The notes: generated by a model from the letters alone, not told the origin. Shown: positions 53,489 to 61,608, numbered from the stretch's first letter. The stretch: DNA of 64,000 nucleotides from GWB1-38-13 sp964488535 (GCA_964488535.1 CAZAUT010000002.1:1-64000); one strand, 5' to 3'. A program made the numbers and translations.

Positions 53489-53848
53489 ATGGGCTTAAAA
53501 CATTCCACATCTAAAAGTTTCAAATATGCCTTTTGCGGATTGAAAACTGCAACAAAAAACGAGCCCAATTTCAGGATACACCTGGTGTTTGCTTTTATGG
53601 CCATCGGCTTGGGAACTCTTCTCCGACTGGAGTTACTCGAGTGGCTTTTTCTTACATTTACCATATTTTTTGTTCTTGTACTTGAACTTCTGAACACCGT
53701 TCTTGAAGCAATGGTAAATCTCGTCAGTCCCGAGGTTAGTCCCTATGCCAAAATTGCCAAGGATGTATCGGCTGCATGCGTACTTCTGGCTGCAATTATG
53801 TCGGTAATTGTAGGAGCAGCACTCTTTTTGCCAAAAATGCTTCAGTGA
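53489..53848 (+). CDS. dgkA: Diacylglycerol/undecaprenol kinase
   Basis: A 119-residue three-helix DagK-type kinase. Diagnostic segments are NEPNFRIHLVFAF, the ELLNTVLEAMVNLV active-site helix with its Glu/Asn and AKIAKDVSAACVLLAA. In Gram-positive-like cells such enzymes phosphorylate undecaprenol, which fits the uppP and PAP2 genes nearby. Confidence 0.93.
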   Translation: MGLKHSTSKSFKYAFCGLKTATKNEPNFRIHLVFAFMAIGLGTLLRLELLEWLFLTFTIFFVLVLELLNTVLEAMVNLVSPEVSPYAKIAKDVSAACVLLAAIMSVIVGAALFLPKMLQ

Positions 53849-54021
53849 AACGTAAAACGCAACACGTATTGCGTGATACGAAACTGGAAACCACTCCAGG
53901 AGTGTGGGAAACTTTCACCCCTGGAATGAAAACAACCACGCAAGAGGAAGGGTAAAACCAAACTTTCGCAAACCAGTACTTCGATTTCTCTTGGACTGTG
54001 CAATAATTTAAAGAGAGTAAA

Positions 54022-54759
54022 TTATCTAATCAATAAACTAATTATTCCTATTAAAATACAGTAATATCCAAAATACTTGAATTTATTAGTTGTTAACACA
54101 TTGAGTAGTATTTTTATACATACGATTCCTGCCACAAATGAACACAATATTCCAACAGAATATTCCGGTCGAAGCAGTTCGCCAACCCCCGCTTTCGAAA
54201 CCTCCAATACATTCGCTCCCACTACCGCTGGTATGGAAAGTAGGAAAGAATACTCTGCAGCTTTTTCTTTTTTAATACCCAACAAGGTACTGCCAAATAT
54301 TGTCGATCCCGAGCGCGAAATGCCGGGAAGTATAGCAAACGCCTGAAACAACCCAGTCAAAAAACCATTCCTGGGACTTACTATTCCGGTGGTTTCTTTG
54401 TTTTTATCCGTCTTAATATTCATTAATCCCGAAACTACAAGGGCAAAACCGACAAGCGTCGTGTTTTGAAATATTTCGTCAATCGAATTTTTCAAAAATA
54501 ATCCGGCAACAATTGCCGGAATGGTCGCAATCACCAATACTTTGAGTTCATTCAAAGTAATTTTAAGAATTCTCTTAAAATAAAATCCCAATACGGCTAA
54601 GACCGTTCCAAAATGAAGAACAGCGTCAAACAAAATTCCCTCCTGTGAAAAATTCGGTAGAACGCTTTGCACAAGGACCAAATGTCCGCTTGAAGATATG
54701 GGAAGAAACTCGCTTATTCCCTGCACAAAACCCAATAATGCAGCCTGGAAAAAGTCCAT
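54022..54759 (-). CDS. uppP: Undecaprenyl-diphosphatase UppP (BacA)
   Basis: A 245-residue membrane phosphatase that regenerates the undecaprenyl phosphate carrier. Motifs are GISEFLPISSSGHLVL near the N-terminus and LPGISRSGSTIFGSTLLG in the second half, both with the conserved Ser/Arg/Glu residues. Eight helices. It lies convergently with dgkA; the gap holds small hairpins. Confidence 0.95.
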   Translation of the reverse strand: MDFFQAALLGFVQGISEFLPISSSGHLVLVQSVLPNFSQEGILFDAVLHFGTVLAVLGFYFKRILKITLNELKVLVIATIPAIVAGLFLKNSIDEIFQNTTLVGFALVVSGLMNIKTDKNKETTGIVSPRNGFLTGLFQAFAILPGISRSGSTIFGSTLLGIKKEKAAEYSFLLSIPAVVGANVLEVSKAGVGELLRPEYSVGILCSFVAGIVCIKILLNVLTTNKFKYFGYYCILIGIISLLIR

Positions 54760-54768
54760 TCATTAATC

Positions 54769-54816
54769 TTATCAAATGAGACCGGCATATTTTATACCAA
54801 TATTATTATTTGATAA
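54769..54816. repeat. Inverted repeat TTATCAAAT/ATTTGATAA
   Basis: Perfect 9-bp arms at 54769-54777 and 54808-54816 in the uppP upstream region, spaced by 30 bp. Could be an operator pair for the divergent genes or a hairpin. Confidence 0.5.
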
Positions 54817-54919
54817 AAAGAAAAGTTAGTTAGATCCGGTATTTGTATTTTGGGTTACATAAAAGATTTACCGTTTTTGATACTCTTTAGGGCATAGAAA
54901 GGGTGCAGAAAAAATAAAA

Positions 54920-55996
54920 ATGTTTAATTTTGCGGATAGTTTAAAAAGAAAGGAAGTCATACTCCTATTGGTTTTATCTTTGGCTGTTACGGGATCGTCA
55001 ATTGTTTCGGCAAAGAAAGAAACAAGTATTAAAAACGTTGTCCAGTCGGTTATCGAAGCAACCGGAGATGGAGGACTGACTGAAAAAGATCCTTTAAGCA
55101 TCGAGTATATGCGCGAACAGTCATATCCCGGAAGCGAGATTGTCATCGAACAAATACTTCCCGATGGATCCAATTATAAAAAATATATCGCATCCTACAG
55201 ATCTGACGGTCTCAAGATATACTCTCTTTTGACTATACCAAGCGGAACAAAACCGGAAAGAGGGTGGCCGGTGATAATTTTTAATCATGGATATATACCA
55301 CCTTCCCAATACCGAACAGGTGAAAAGTACAAACAATATACCGATATGTTTTCCAGAAACGGTTTTATCGTTTTCATGCCAGACTTTCGCGGGCACGGTA
55401 ACTCCGAAGGAAATCCTGAAGGAGCTTACTATTCTCCTTCATATTCGATCGATGTCTTAAATGCTCTCTCCTCGGTAAAAAAATTTCCGGAAGCCGATAG
55501 AGACAGAATAGGCATGTGGGGCCATTCTATGGGCGGAAATATCACTCTAAGAGCAATGGTTGTCAATACTAAAGACGTCAAAGCTGGCGTTATCTGGGCG
55601 GGAGTTGTTGCCGATTATGAAGATATGGCAAATAACTGGACGCGATCGAAACCTTTTGTATTATCCGAAAGGGAAAAATCTTTTTCCAGGCCCAACAGAC
55701 AGACTCTTGTGGAAAAATACGGTAATTTCCAGTCGAATCCCGATTTCTGGAAATCCATTGCGCCAATATCATTCGTAAATGATATTTCAAGTCCGGTCCA
55801 GATTCATCACGGAAGCGATGATGAAGAGGTGCCTGTGCTGTTTAGCCGTCGTCTGGAAGAAGCTCTTAAAAGGGAAGAAAAGGTTATTGAATTTTACCAA
55901 TACGATGGCGACGACCATAACATTTCAAACAATCTCGAATTGGCATTGGAACGATCAAAAAACTTTTTTAACAAATATCTCAAAAAGGATCAATGA
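54920..55996 (+). CDS. Secreted alpha/beta hydrolase (prolyl-oligopeptidase-like)
   Basis: A 358-residue exported hydrolase. An N-terminal hydrophobic signal (LLLVLSLAVTGSSIVSA) is followed by a propeptide-like region and the alpha/beta fold from about 85. The nucleophile is Ser203 in WGHSMGGN, with Asp300 or Asp301 in HHGSDDEEVP and His333 in GDDHNI; the oxyanion loop is FNHGY. It is an acyl- or peptide hydrolase acting outside the membrane. Its stop overlaps the start of the next gene by 4 bp (ATGA). Confidence 0.9.
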   Translation: MFNFADSLKRKEVILLLVLSLAVTGSSIVSAKKETSIKNVVQSVIEATGDGGLTEKDPLSIEYMREQSYPGSEIVIEQILPDGSNYKKYIASYRSDGLKIYSLLTIPSGTKPERGWPVIIFNHGYIPPSQYRTGEKYKQYTDMFSRNGFIVFMPDFRGHGNSEGNPEGAYYSPSYSIDVLNALSSVKKFPEADRDRIGMWGHSMGGNITLRAMVVNTKDVKAGVIWAGVVADYEDMANNWTRSKPFVLSEREKSFSRPNRQTLVEKYGNFQSNPDFWKSIAPISFVNDISSPVQIHHGSDDEEVPVLFSRRLEEALKREEKVIEFYQYDGDDHNISNNLELALERSKNFFNKYLKKDQ

Positions 55997-57117
55997 AACT
56001 AATATATATAGTACTTATCATAATCACGGCAATCGTTGTTTCGTATAGTTTTATAACTATGAAAGGAAATGATTCTGCAGGCAGTGAAACTGCAGCCGAA
56101 AATATGGATGCGAGATATGAACCGGCAATCGGCGAAATATATGAAACGGCAGCTGCGGATCTCGATATTCCCTGGGAAATCGTTTTTCTTCCGGATGGAA
56201 GAATGATGGTAACGGAAAGAAGCGGTGGTCTTCTTGTGCTTGGGGAAACAAAAGAAACTGTGGCGAAAATTGAAGGTGTTTCGCACACCGGCGAGGGTGG
56301 TCTTCTTGGTCTCGTCCTTCATCCCGATTTTATTCAAAACGGGTATTTATATCTTTATTTGACAACTTCAGATTCCGACGAGATTACAAATCAGGTGGAA
56401 AGATATAAATTTGCCGAAGGAAAACTGAGTGAAAGAAAAATAATTATTGACGGCATCAAAGGTTCAATAAACCACGATGGCGGAAGAATAGCGTTCGGTC
56501 CGGACGGATATCTTTATATTACCACCGGTGATGCCCAAAGTGCCGACCTTGCTCAGGACAAAAATTCGCTCAACGGGAAAATTCTAAGGATCGGTGATGA
56601 TGGAAATATCCCTTCCGACAATCCTTTCGGGAACGCCGTTTATTCATTCGGGCACAGAAATCCTCAGGGAATTACCTGGGACGATAATGGCATACTGTGG
56701 GAAACAGAACACGGACCTTCCGGTTTTGAGTCGGGATTTGACGAAATCAACATTATCGAAAAAGGAGGAAATTACGGCTGGCCAATCCTGACCGGCGACC
56801 AAGAAAGAGAAGGTTTTGTTTCCCCTATAAACCAATCGGGACCTAGCGATACGTGGGCTCCGGCCGGACTAACATATTCGGACGGAAAACTGTATTTCGG
56901 CGGTTTACGCGGGGAGGCTTTATATGTCGCCGAAATCGAAGGGGAACAGATCAAGTCTTTCAATCCGTATTTTAAAAATATGTTTGGAAGAATAAGGGCG
57001 GTTACCCTCGGACCGGATGGTAATTTGTACTTTTCGACAAGCAATAGAGACGGCCGGGGTATCCGGCAGAATAATGACGATAAAATCATTAAGATCGACC
57101 CTGAGTTAATAAATTGA
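55993..57117 (+). CDS. Glucose/sorbosone dehydrogenase-like protein (PQQ-type beta-propeller)
   Basis: A 374-residue protein with an N-terminal signal/anchor helix and a six-bladed propeller of the GSDH family (PF07995). Hallmarks are LDIPWEIVFLPDGRMMVTER, GEGGLLGLVLHPDF, NHDGGRIAFGPDGYLYITTGD, YSFGHRNPQGITWD and ETEHGPSGFDEIN, which include the active-site His and Arg-type residues of soluble PQQ dehydrogenases. No PQQ biosynthesis genes are seen in the window, so the cofactor would be scavenged or the reaction may differ. Translationally coupled to the upstream hydrolase. Confidence 0.9.
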   Translation: MKLIYIVLIIITAIVVSYSFITMKGNDSAGSETAAENMDARYEPAIGEIYETAAADLDIPWEIVFLPDGRMMVTERSGGLLVLGETKETVAKIEGVSHTGEGGLLGLVLHPDFIQNGYLYLYLTTSDSDEITNQVERYKFAEGKLSERKIIIDGIKGSINHDGGRIAFGPDGYLYITTGDAQSADLAQDKNSLNGKILRIGDDGNIPSDNPFGNAVYSFGHRNPQGITWDDNGILWETEHGPSGFESGFDEINIIEKGGNYGWPILTGDQEREGFVSPINQSGPSDTWAPAGLTYSDGKLYFGGLRGEALYVAEIEGEQIKSFNPYFKNMFGRIRAVTLGPDGNLYFSTSNRDGRGIRQNNDDKIIKIDPELIN

Positions 57118-57272
57118 AGTAAAGTCGTATAACCAATTTCGGTATTTCCAAAGAATAATATTGATTGTTAAATTTTTTTAAATCATCTTTTTTACAGGTA
57201 ATTTTCCTTCACATTTGATATAATTGCCTCAGTCGTAACACTACATAACATTCCGGCAGAGTTGCCTTAATT

Positions 57273-57595
57273 GAAAACATTTACAATTTAAAAAGATATT
57301 GGGGGATCGTCTGTGTTGAGTGGAACGAAACAAGAGAAGCTATAGCGACGACATGGTAGGACGACAATCCCGCAACGCGGGATAAAAAGTTGGTTAGTTT
57401 GAAAACATTTACAATTTAAAAAGATATTGGGGGATCGTCTGTGTTGAGTGGAANNNNNNNNNNNNNNNNNNNNNNNNNNNNNNNNNNNNNNNNNNNNNNN
57501 NNNNNNNNNNNNNNNNNNNNNNNNNNNNNNNNNNNNNNNNNNNNNNNNNNNNNAAAGTTGGTTAGTTTGAAAACATTTACAATTTAAAAAGATAT
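57273..57595 (+). repeat. 128-bp tandem array with tRNA-Gln 5' fragments (interrupted by assembly gap)
   Basis: A full unit (57273-57400) is followed by the first 53 bp of a second, then 100 Ns, then the end of a unit and the true tRNA. Each unit holds 27 bp of tRNA upstream flank, TGGGGGATCGTC (57300-57311), a 43-nt insert starting TGTGTTG and ending CAT (57312-57354), GGTAGGACGACA (the tRNA's next segment), hairpin ATCCCGC-AAC-GCGGGAT (57367-57383) and an AAAAAG tail. The plan is the same as in the tRNA-Glu array. Confidence 0.85.
57454..57553. other. 100-base assembly gap
   Basis: Run of exactly 100 Ns, a scaffold placeholder, inside the tandem array. The true number of units is unknown. 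Confidence 0.99.
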
Positions 57596-57666
57596 TGGGG
57601 GATCGTCTAACGGTAGGACGACAGAATCTGGATCTGTTAATTGGGGTTCGAATCCCTATCCCCCAG
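57596..57666 (+). tRNA. tRNA-Gln (anticodon CUG)
   Basis: Complete 71-nt cloverleaf: acceptor TGGGGGA/TCCCCCA, anticodon stem ACAGA/TCTGT with loop ATCTGGA (CTG at 34-36), T arm TGGGG-TTCGAAT-CCCTA with one G-U. CCA not encoded. Its 5' flank (GAAAACATTTACAATTT at 57569) is duplicated in the array upstream, and a NUDIX gene starts 6 nt downstream. Confidence 0.95.
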
Positions 57667-57672
57667 CTTAAG

Positions 57673-58095
57673 ATGAACAAAAAAAGTCCGAAAATTAACA
57701 TAGATATTTTAGTTATTAAAGATAATAAAATTCTTTTAGGTCTGTTAACTAAAAAATGGATGTATAAAGGAAAACAAGTTTATGGTGTTCCCGGTAGAGA
57801 TATTAGATTTGGTGAAAGAATTGGTAAAACAGTCAAACGAAACATTAAGGAAGAATTTGGATGCAATGTTAAAAAATACAAAATTATTTCTGTTAACGCA
57901 AATTATGCCTTCGGTAACCATTATATTGGTATAGGAATAGTAGCAGAAATTGATGGCGAACTAAAATTATTAATTCCTGAAGATTGGGTAAAATGGGAAT
58001 GGTTTGAAAAGGATAATATTCCTGACAATCTATTTCCTGCTACAAATAATTTACTTAAATGTTACTTGATGAAGAAATTTAGTGTTTCAGAATAA
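57673..58095 (+). CDS. NUDIX hydrolase
   Basis: A 140-residue NUDIX protein. The box reads GVPGRDIRFGERIGKTVKRN then IKEEFG: it keeps the key Glu pair (EE) and FGE, but the usual GG is GR and REU is RNI. The fold and the WVKWEWFEKDNIPDNLFPA end resemble GDP-mannose hydrolase-like or nucleotide-cleaning enzymes. The frame is open through the tRNA, so the ATG at 57673 is taken as the start. First gene of the accessory region. Confidence 0.85.
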   Translation: MNKKSPKINIDILVIKDNKILLGLLTKKWMYKGKQVYGVPGRDIRFGERIGKTVKRNIKEEFGCNVKKYKIISVNANYAFGNHYIGIGIVAEIDGELKLLIPEDWVKWEWFEKDNIPDNLFPATNNLLKCYLMKKFSVSE

Positions 58096-58223
58096 TTGTA
58101 AGTTGGGTAGGATGAAATTTCAGATGATTGAGTTACAAAATAGGTTCTAACTTTGACTATGGTTCGCAGCTTTTAACGGTATATTCAATATACGATACCG
58201 GAACTTCTTGATATACTTCAGGT

Positions 58224-58631
58224 ATGTCAAAGACATTTAAACACATAGCATTAAATCTTAAAGAGAAAAAGCCAATTGTTTATACTGCACTATCAAAAAA
58301 ATATTTTTATATGCGTATGTTTATAGTGAAATATGTACTTGAGCAGGGCAAAGTCCCGATAAATCCATTCATGTCCTTCGACTATTATCTGGCTGATATT
58401 GTCGATCGTGATCTAATTAGAAACGCCAATAACAACCTTATCGTTCTTGCCGATGAACTTTGGGTCTTTGGCCCAATTAGCAATGGAGTAATGGCAGAGA
58501 TCAAACAAGTAAAACAGCTAAATAAGCCGGTAAAATATTTTTTAATCGAAAACGACAAAGACATAAAAGAAACTACTAAGGAAGAAATAATTTTTGAGGA
58601 CGGTATGGAGGATTTTAGAAACATACTTTAA
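58224..58631 (+). CDS. Nucleoside 2-deoxyribosyltransferase-like protein
   Basis: A 135-residue protein whose centre, LADELWVFGPISNGVMAEIKQ, fits the Asp/Glu active-site helix of the deoxyribosyltransferase/DUF4406-like group (SLOG/YspA-related fold). It may cleave or transfer the glycosidic bond of nucleotides. TATACT lies 6 nt before the ATG, so a leaderless message is likely. Confidence 0.6.
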   Translation: MSKTFKHIALNLKEKKPIVYTALSKKYFYMRMFIVKYVLEQGKVPINPFMSFDYYLADIVDRDLIRNANNNLIVLADELWVFGPISNGVMAEIKQVKQLNKPVKYFLIENDKDIKETTKEEIIFEDGMEDFRNIL

Positions 58632-58741
58632 CAAAGTTGTTTCTGTGATAAGTTCCAACATAGTCCCATATGGTCAGCAAATTATGAAATGTGAGTTACT
58701 GTAATCTCAATTCTGATTAACATCTTTGTAACAATCACGAC

Positions 58742-59143
58742 ATGAAGAAACTATTCACTTCGGAGAAAGTATATATTAGCCAATCGAAAATTCTTAATGC
58801 CGAAAGAGGGGTTTTCGCTAAGTGCGATATTAAAAAGGGTGAAATTATTGAAACATGTCCGGTTATTTTGGTTTCAAAACATGATATGTCCAATTTAAAT
58901 GAAAGCATCCTTGTTACCTACTTTTTTTATTTTGGAAAAAACAAGGAACGTTTGGCGGTCGTATTGGGTTTTGGTTCAATATATAACCACTCATATGAAC
59001 CAAATGCGACGTACAAGATAAGACCAAGGGAAAAAACAATCGAATTTTCTGCTTCAAAAAATATAAAGAAAGATGCGGAGATCACATTTAATTACAATTA
59101 TGGTAATCCAAAAGACAAGAGTCCTTTATGGTTTGAGGTGTGA
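58742..59143 (+). CDS. SET domain protein
   Basis: A 133-residue stand-alone SET domain. RGVFAKCDIKKGEIIETCPV, then GSIYNHSYEPNATYKI (the NHS knot motif) and AEITFNYNYGN (the final Tyr) define the fold. SET proteins are SAM-dependent lysine methyltransferases; bacterial ones of this short type are found across CPR and in accessory DNA. The target is unknown. Confidence 0.9.
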   Translation: MKKLFTSEKVYISQSKILNAERGVFAKCDIKKGEIIETCPVILVSKHDMSNLNESILVTYFFYFGKNKERLAVVLGFGSIYNHSYEPNATYKIRPREKTIEFSASKNIKKDAEITFNYNYGNPKDKSPLWFEV

Positions 59144-59195
59144 TACCGGTTGTGGGATAATTGGGTACAAGACCAAGCTGGTTAGCAAGTTAACG

Positions 59196-59211
59196 TATAA
59201 TTAATCATATG
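59196..59211 (+). promoter_or_regulatory. -10 element of the second NUDIX gene, leaderless start
   Basis: TATAAT (59196-59201) ends 7 nt before the ATG at 59209. No Shine-Dalgarno and no clear -35. Confidence 0.5.
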
Positions 59212-59742
59212 GATATTAAATGGGAAAAGATTAAAGAAGAAAGATATAAAGCCGGCTTCAGAAAAATGGTTAAGAGGACATATAAACTTCCTACAGGAGA
59301 TATTGCCAGCTATGACATTGTTGAGTCTGGACCTGCTGTTTGTGTGTTACCCGTTACAACAGAGGGAAAGGTATTGATGATTAAAGTATTTAGACCCGGA
59401 CCCGATAAAATTTTAATGGAATTGCCCGGAGGTTTTAATGATGATGGGTTAAGTCCCGAGCAATCAATAAAGAAAGAACTGTTAGAAGAAACCGGCTATA
59501 CAGGGGATTTTAAGTTGGTGGGAAAAACTTACGAAGATGCTTATTGGACAATGTATAGACACCACTTCGTCGCAACAAATTGTAAAAAAATTCAAGAACC
59601 TAAACAGGAATTTGATGAAAAGGGCATGGAAATTGTTATATTAAGTGTTGAGGAATTTAAAAAACACCTTAAATCAGGAGATCTTACAGATCCAGAAACC
59701 GGTTACATGGGGCTCATTGAACTCGGACTGATTGGTAAATAA
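59209..59742 (+). CDS. NUDIX hydrolase, ADP-ribose pyrophosphatase-like
   Basis: A 177-residue protein with an N-terminal strand region typical of ADP-ribose pyrophosphatases (VLPVTTEGKVLMIKVFRPG) and a NUDIX box in GGFNDDGLSPEQSIKKELLE and ETGY. The EE pair and G are kept, but the first Glu of G-x5-E is Leu. It may hydrolyse ADP-ribose or another dinucleotide. It is followed by the first 61-bp direct repeat. Confidence 0.85.
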   Translation: MDIKWEKIKEERYKAGFRKMVKRTYKLPTGDIASYDIVESGPAVCVLPVTTEGKVLMIKVFRPGPDKILMELPGGFNDDGLSPEQSIKKELLEETGYTGDFKLVGKTYEDAYWTMYRHHFVATNCKKIQEPKQEFDEKGMEIVILSVEEFKKHLKSGDLTDPETGYMGLIELGLIGK

Positions 59743-59744
59743 CC

Positions 59745-59805
59745 GTTATAGGCCAGAATTGTCCGAGACCGACCTGCTCAGCACACTTCCGCTATTAGAA
59801 CCTAA
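59745..59805. repeat. 61-bp direct repeat, copy A
   Basis: From GTTATAGG to CCTAA. The last 24 bp or more (GCTCAGCACACTTCCGCTAT and onward) are identical to copy B, while the first half differs at about ten positions. The two copies begin exactly 400 bp apart, framing one gene. Confidence 0.85.
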
Positions 59806-59808
59806 ATT

Positions 59809-60141
59809 ATGAAAATACTGCAGTGGTCAATGACAATTCCTAAAGAAAAACAGAAGGATTTTCTTAGCTGGTTTAAAAACACAGCTGGACCACAATTAAA
59901 TAAATTTGGTGCCGTAAACCATGAAATTTACAAGATTGAAGATAAACAGATTGTAAGAAGACAAACCGTTGAAGCTGACAGGTTTATAGAAAGGGTGTAT
60001 TTTGAGGATGAATTTAACATTTCGGACTATTTTGAAGCTGTAAAACAAAACCCTCAAGCGTGGAAAATATCAAGAGAATATGAAGGAAAATTCGGTGCAA
60101 CAAATATAGAATTGCGTGTTTTAAAATCTGTCAGCAACTGA
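59809..60141 (+). CDS. Hypothetical protein, 110 aa (possible ferredoxin-like ABM fold)
   Basis: Small soluble protein. The order of strands and helices (MKILQWSMTIPKEKQKDFLS at the start and IELRVLK at the end) recalls the dimeric ferredoxin-like antibiotic-biosynthesis-monooxygenase fold, but no active-site residues are conserved, so no function is proposed. It is framed by the two 61-bp repeats, so it looks like a single-gene cassette. Confidence 0.6.
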   Translation: MKILQWSMTIPKEKQKDFLSWFKNTAGPQLNKFGAVNHEIYKIEDKQIVRRQTVEADRFIERVYFEDEFNISDYFEAVKQNPQAWKISREYEGKFGATNIELRVLKSVSN

Positions 60142-60144
60142 TCA

Positions 60145-60205
60145 GTTATAGGTTCAAATGGTGCGCGACCGGCCCGCTCAGCACACTTCCGCTATTAGAA
60201 CCTAA
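60145..60205. repeat. 61-bp direct repeat, copy B
   Basis: Same length and position relative to the next gene as copy A. TATAGGTTC at its start and GAACCTA at its end form a terminal inverted repeat, better kept here than in copy A. Confidence 0.85.
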
Positions 60206-60221
60206 TCTTATAAACTTAATT

Positions 60222-60845
60222 ATGTCTAAAGAAAGTGAAAGTCCTGTAATTATAGTCCCGGGACTCGGAGATGACTCCAGGAAACTTCAATGGGCAACTA
60301 ATCATTGGCGGAGATACGGATTAGACCCGATAGTTTACTCTGTTGGCTGGCACGACGGAGAAAGTGAATTCCAACCCAAATTGAAGCGTCTTGTTGATTT
60401 AATTGATAAATTATCGGCAAAGCATGATGTAGTTTCTCTTGTAGGCACAAGTGCTGGAGGAAGTGCTGTAATAAATGCTTTTATTGAAAGACGAGATATT
60501 ATCCATAAAGTCATTAATGTGTGTGGAAGGTTAAGAATAGGTAGCTATACAGGTTTCCGTTCATTTGAGGCAAGGTCAGCTACAAGTCATTCATTTGCTC
60601 AATCAATCCAACTTTGTGAGTCTGGTTTGGAATCTTTGTCCAATAACGATAAGTTAAAAATAATGACAGTTAGAGCTATGTTTGGCGATGAACTTGTGCC
60701 AGCAGACACAACAATTATTAAAGGTGCTTATAATACTCAAGTTCCAACGCCAGAACACGTTTTTAGTATAGGAATGGCTTTAACTGTATTATCTAAACCC
60801 TTGATTGTTTTTTTAAAAAGTAGCGGCAACATATCTAAGATTTGA
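60222..60845 (+). CDS. Small alpha/beta hydrolase
   Basis: A 207-residue hydrolase of the alpha/beta fold. VIIVPGLGDDSRKLQ supplies the oxyanion loop, GTSAGGSAV the nucleophile elbow (GxSxG), MFGDELVP the acid Asp and TPEHVF the His. No signal peptide. Substrate unknown; it resembles small lipase- or serine-hydrolase (RBBP9-like) proteins. It lies behind copy B of the direct repeat. Confidence 0.8.
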   Translation: MSKESESPVIIVPGLGDDSRKLQWATNHWRRYGLDPIVYSVGWHDGESEFQPKLKRLVDLIDKLSAKHDVVSLVGTSAGGSAVINAFIERRDIIHKVINVCGRLRIGSYTGFRSFEARSATSHSFAQSIQLCESGLESLSNNDKLKIMTVRAMFGDELVPADTTIIKGAYNTQVPTPEHVFSIGMALTVLSKPLIVFLKSSGNISKI

Positions 60846-61057
60846 ATTTTGTATATTTTTAATTTCTTCCCATCTCTCCTTAATTAATTGAACCTGAATA
60901 GTGTCTTCAAATCCTTCGGCAGGCTCGGGACTATAGCGCTTTAACAATCTTCTCAAGTGCGCTTATAATACTGTCAGAAGTAGGCAGCCAAGAAACTTAG
61001 CCTTAAATATTACTACCAAAGTAGGACAGTTCGAACCTTTTTTATAATACTTCGTTT
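60846..61057. other. Spacer with possible coding remnant
   Basis: No intact gene. On the minus strand, about 60942-61005 reads SWLPTSDSIISALEKIVKAL before a stop, with a stop shortly upstream, so it may be the tail of a lost gene. Confidence 0.35.
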
Positions 61058-61456
61058 ATGGTAAGCAATTTCTGCGATAAAATCGCTATAAAATTTGGTG
61101 GTTATGGATATGGCAATAGTAAAAAGGCTGTTTATAAAAGTGAGTATCCGGCAGGTGATCCTGAGAAGATATTTAAAGAACAACTTCTGGGTTTAAGTTC
61201 AAAAAATAAAATTGCACTGGATATTGGATGTGCTGATGGTAAATTTACTCTCTCCATTGCTCGTTATTTTGAAAAAATATTTGGGATTGATACTTCAAAA
61301 CTAAATTTAGATATTGCAATGAGTAATCGTAATGATGATTGAAGTAAAAATGTTGAGTATTCGTTACAGGATGAAAGTCATACTTCATTCGAAGACCCAA
61401 TTTTTGATTTAGCCTATTGCTGGTATATATCAGTTTTTTCTACTTTAGCACTTTAA
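61058..61456 (+). pseudogene. Truncated SAM methyltransferase gene
   Basis: The frame reads KIALDIGCADGKFTLSIARY, a SAM-binding motif I, and GIDTSKLNLDIAM, then meets an in-frame TGA at 61340-61342. The same frame goes on through KNVEYSLQDESHTSFEDPIF and DLAYCWY, a normal methyltransferase motif order, until it runs into the double-palindrome element and stops at 61454-61456. So there is a nonsense codon and a lost C-terminal half. TATAAT lies 9 nt before the ATG. Confidence 0.75.
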
Positions 61457-61500
61457 AGTGCCAAAGTAACCAACACTACACTACTCTAGAGTGATGTAGT
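61442..61500. repeat. Double-palindrome element, copy 1
   Basis: Two 26-bp palindromes, 61442-61467 (ACTTTAGCACTTTAAAGTGC and on) and 61475-61500 (ACTACACTACTCTAGAGTGA and on), 7 bp apart, preceded by CAGTTTTTTCT. Copy 2 lies at 62366-62427. This copy has cut off the methyltransferase pseudogene. Confidence 0.9.
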
Positions 61501-61554
61501 GAATAAATGCAAGTAAATTTCAAACCCCAAGCAGGAGGTGGTAAAATATATACA

Positions 61555-61608
61555 ATGACCAGGATTAAAAACCTGCCGAAATTCCTCCAGCCGAGAGAAA
61601 AAATTTAA
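61555..61608 (+). pseudogene. Orphan radC-like 5' end, copy 1
   Basis: ATG followed by 16 codons, MTRIKNLPKFLQPREKI, then TAA. This matches the start of RadC (IKDLP...RPREKL). The upstream bases GGAGGTGGTAAAATATATAC and the codons are shared with copies 2 and 3. A one-base difference in the A-run after REK shifts it to an earlier stop. Confidence 0.7.

Noticed and set aside
59745..60205. Integron attC sites
   Set aside because: Size and folding fit, but the ends (GTTATAGG and CCTAA) do not match the GTTRRRY/RYYYAAC cores and no integrase gene is seen. Kept only as cassette-like repeats.
61340..61342. TGA read as an amino acid (code 25, as in Gracilibacteria)
   Set aside because: rarA, the TauE-cupredoxin gene and other intact genes end at TGA where their families end, so TGA is a stop and this gene is a pseudogene.
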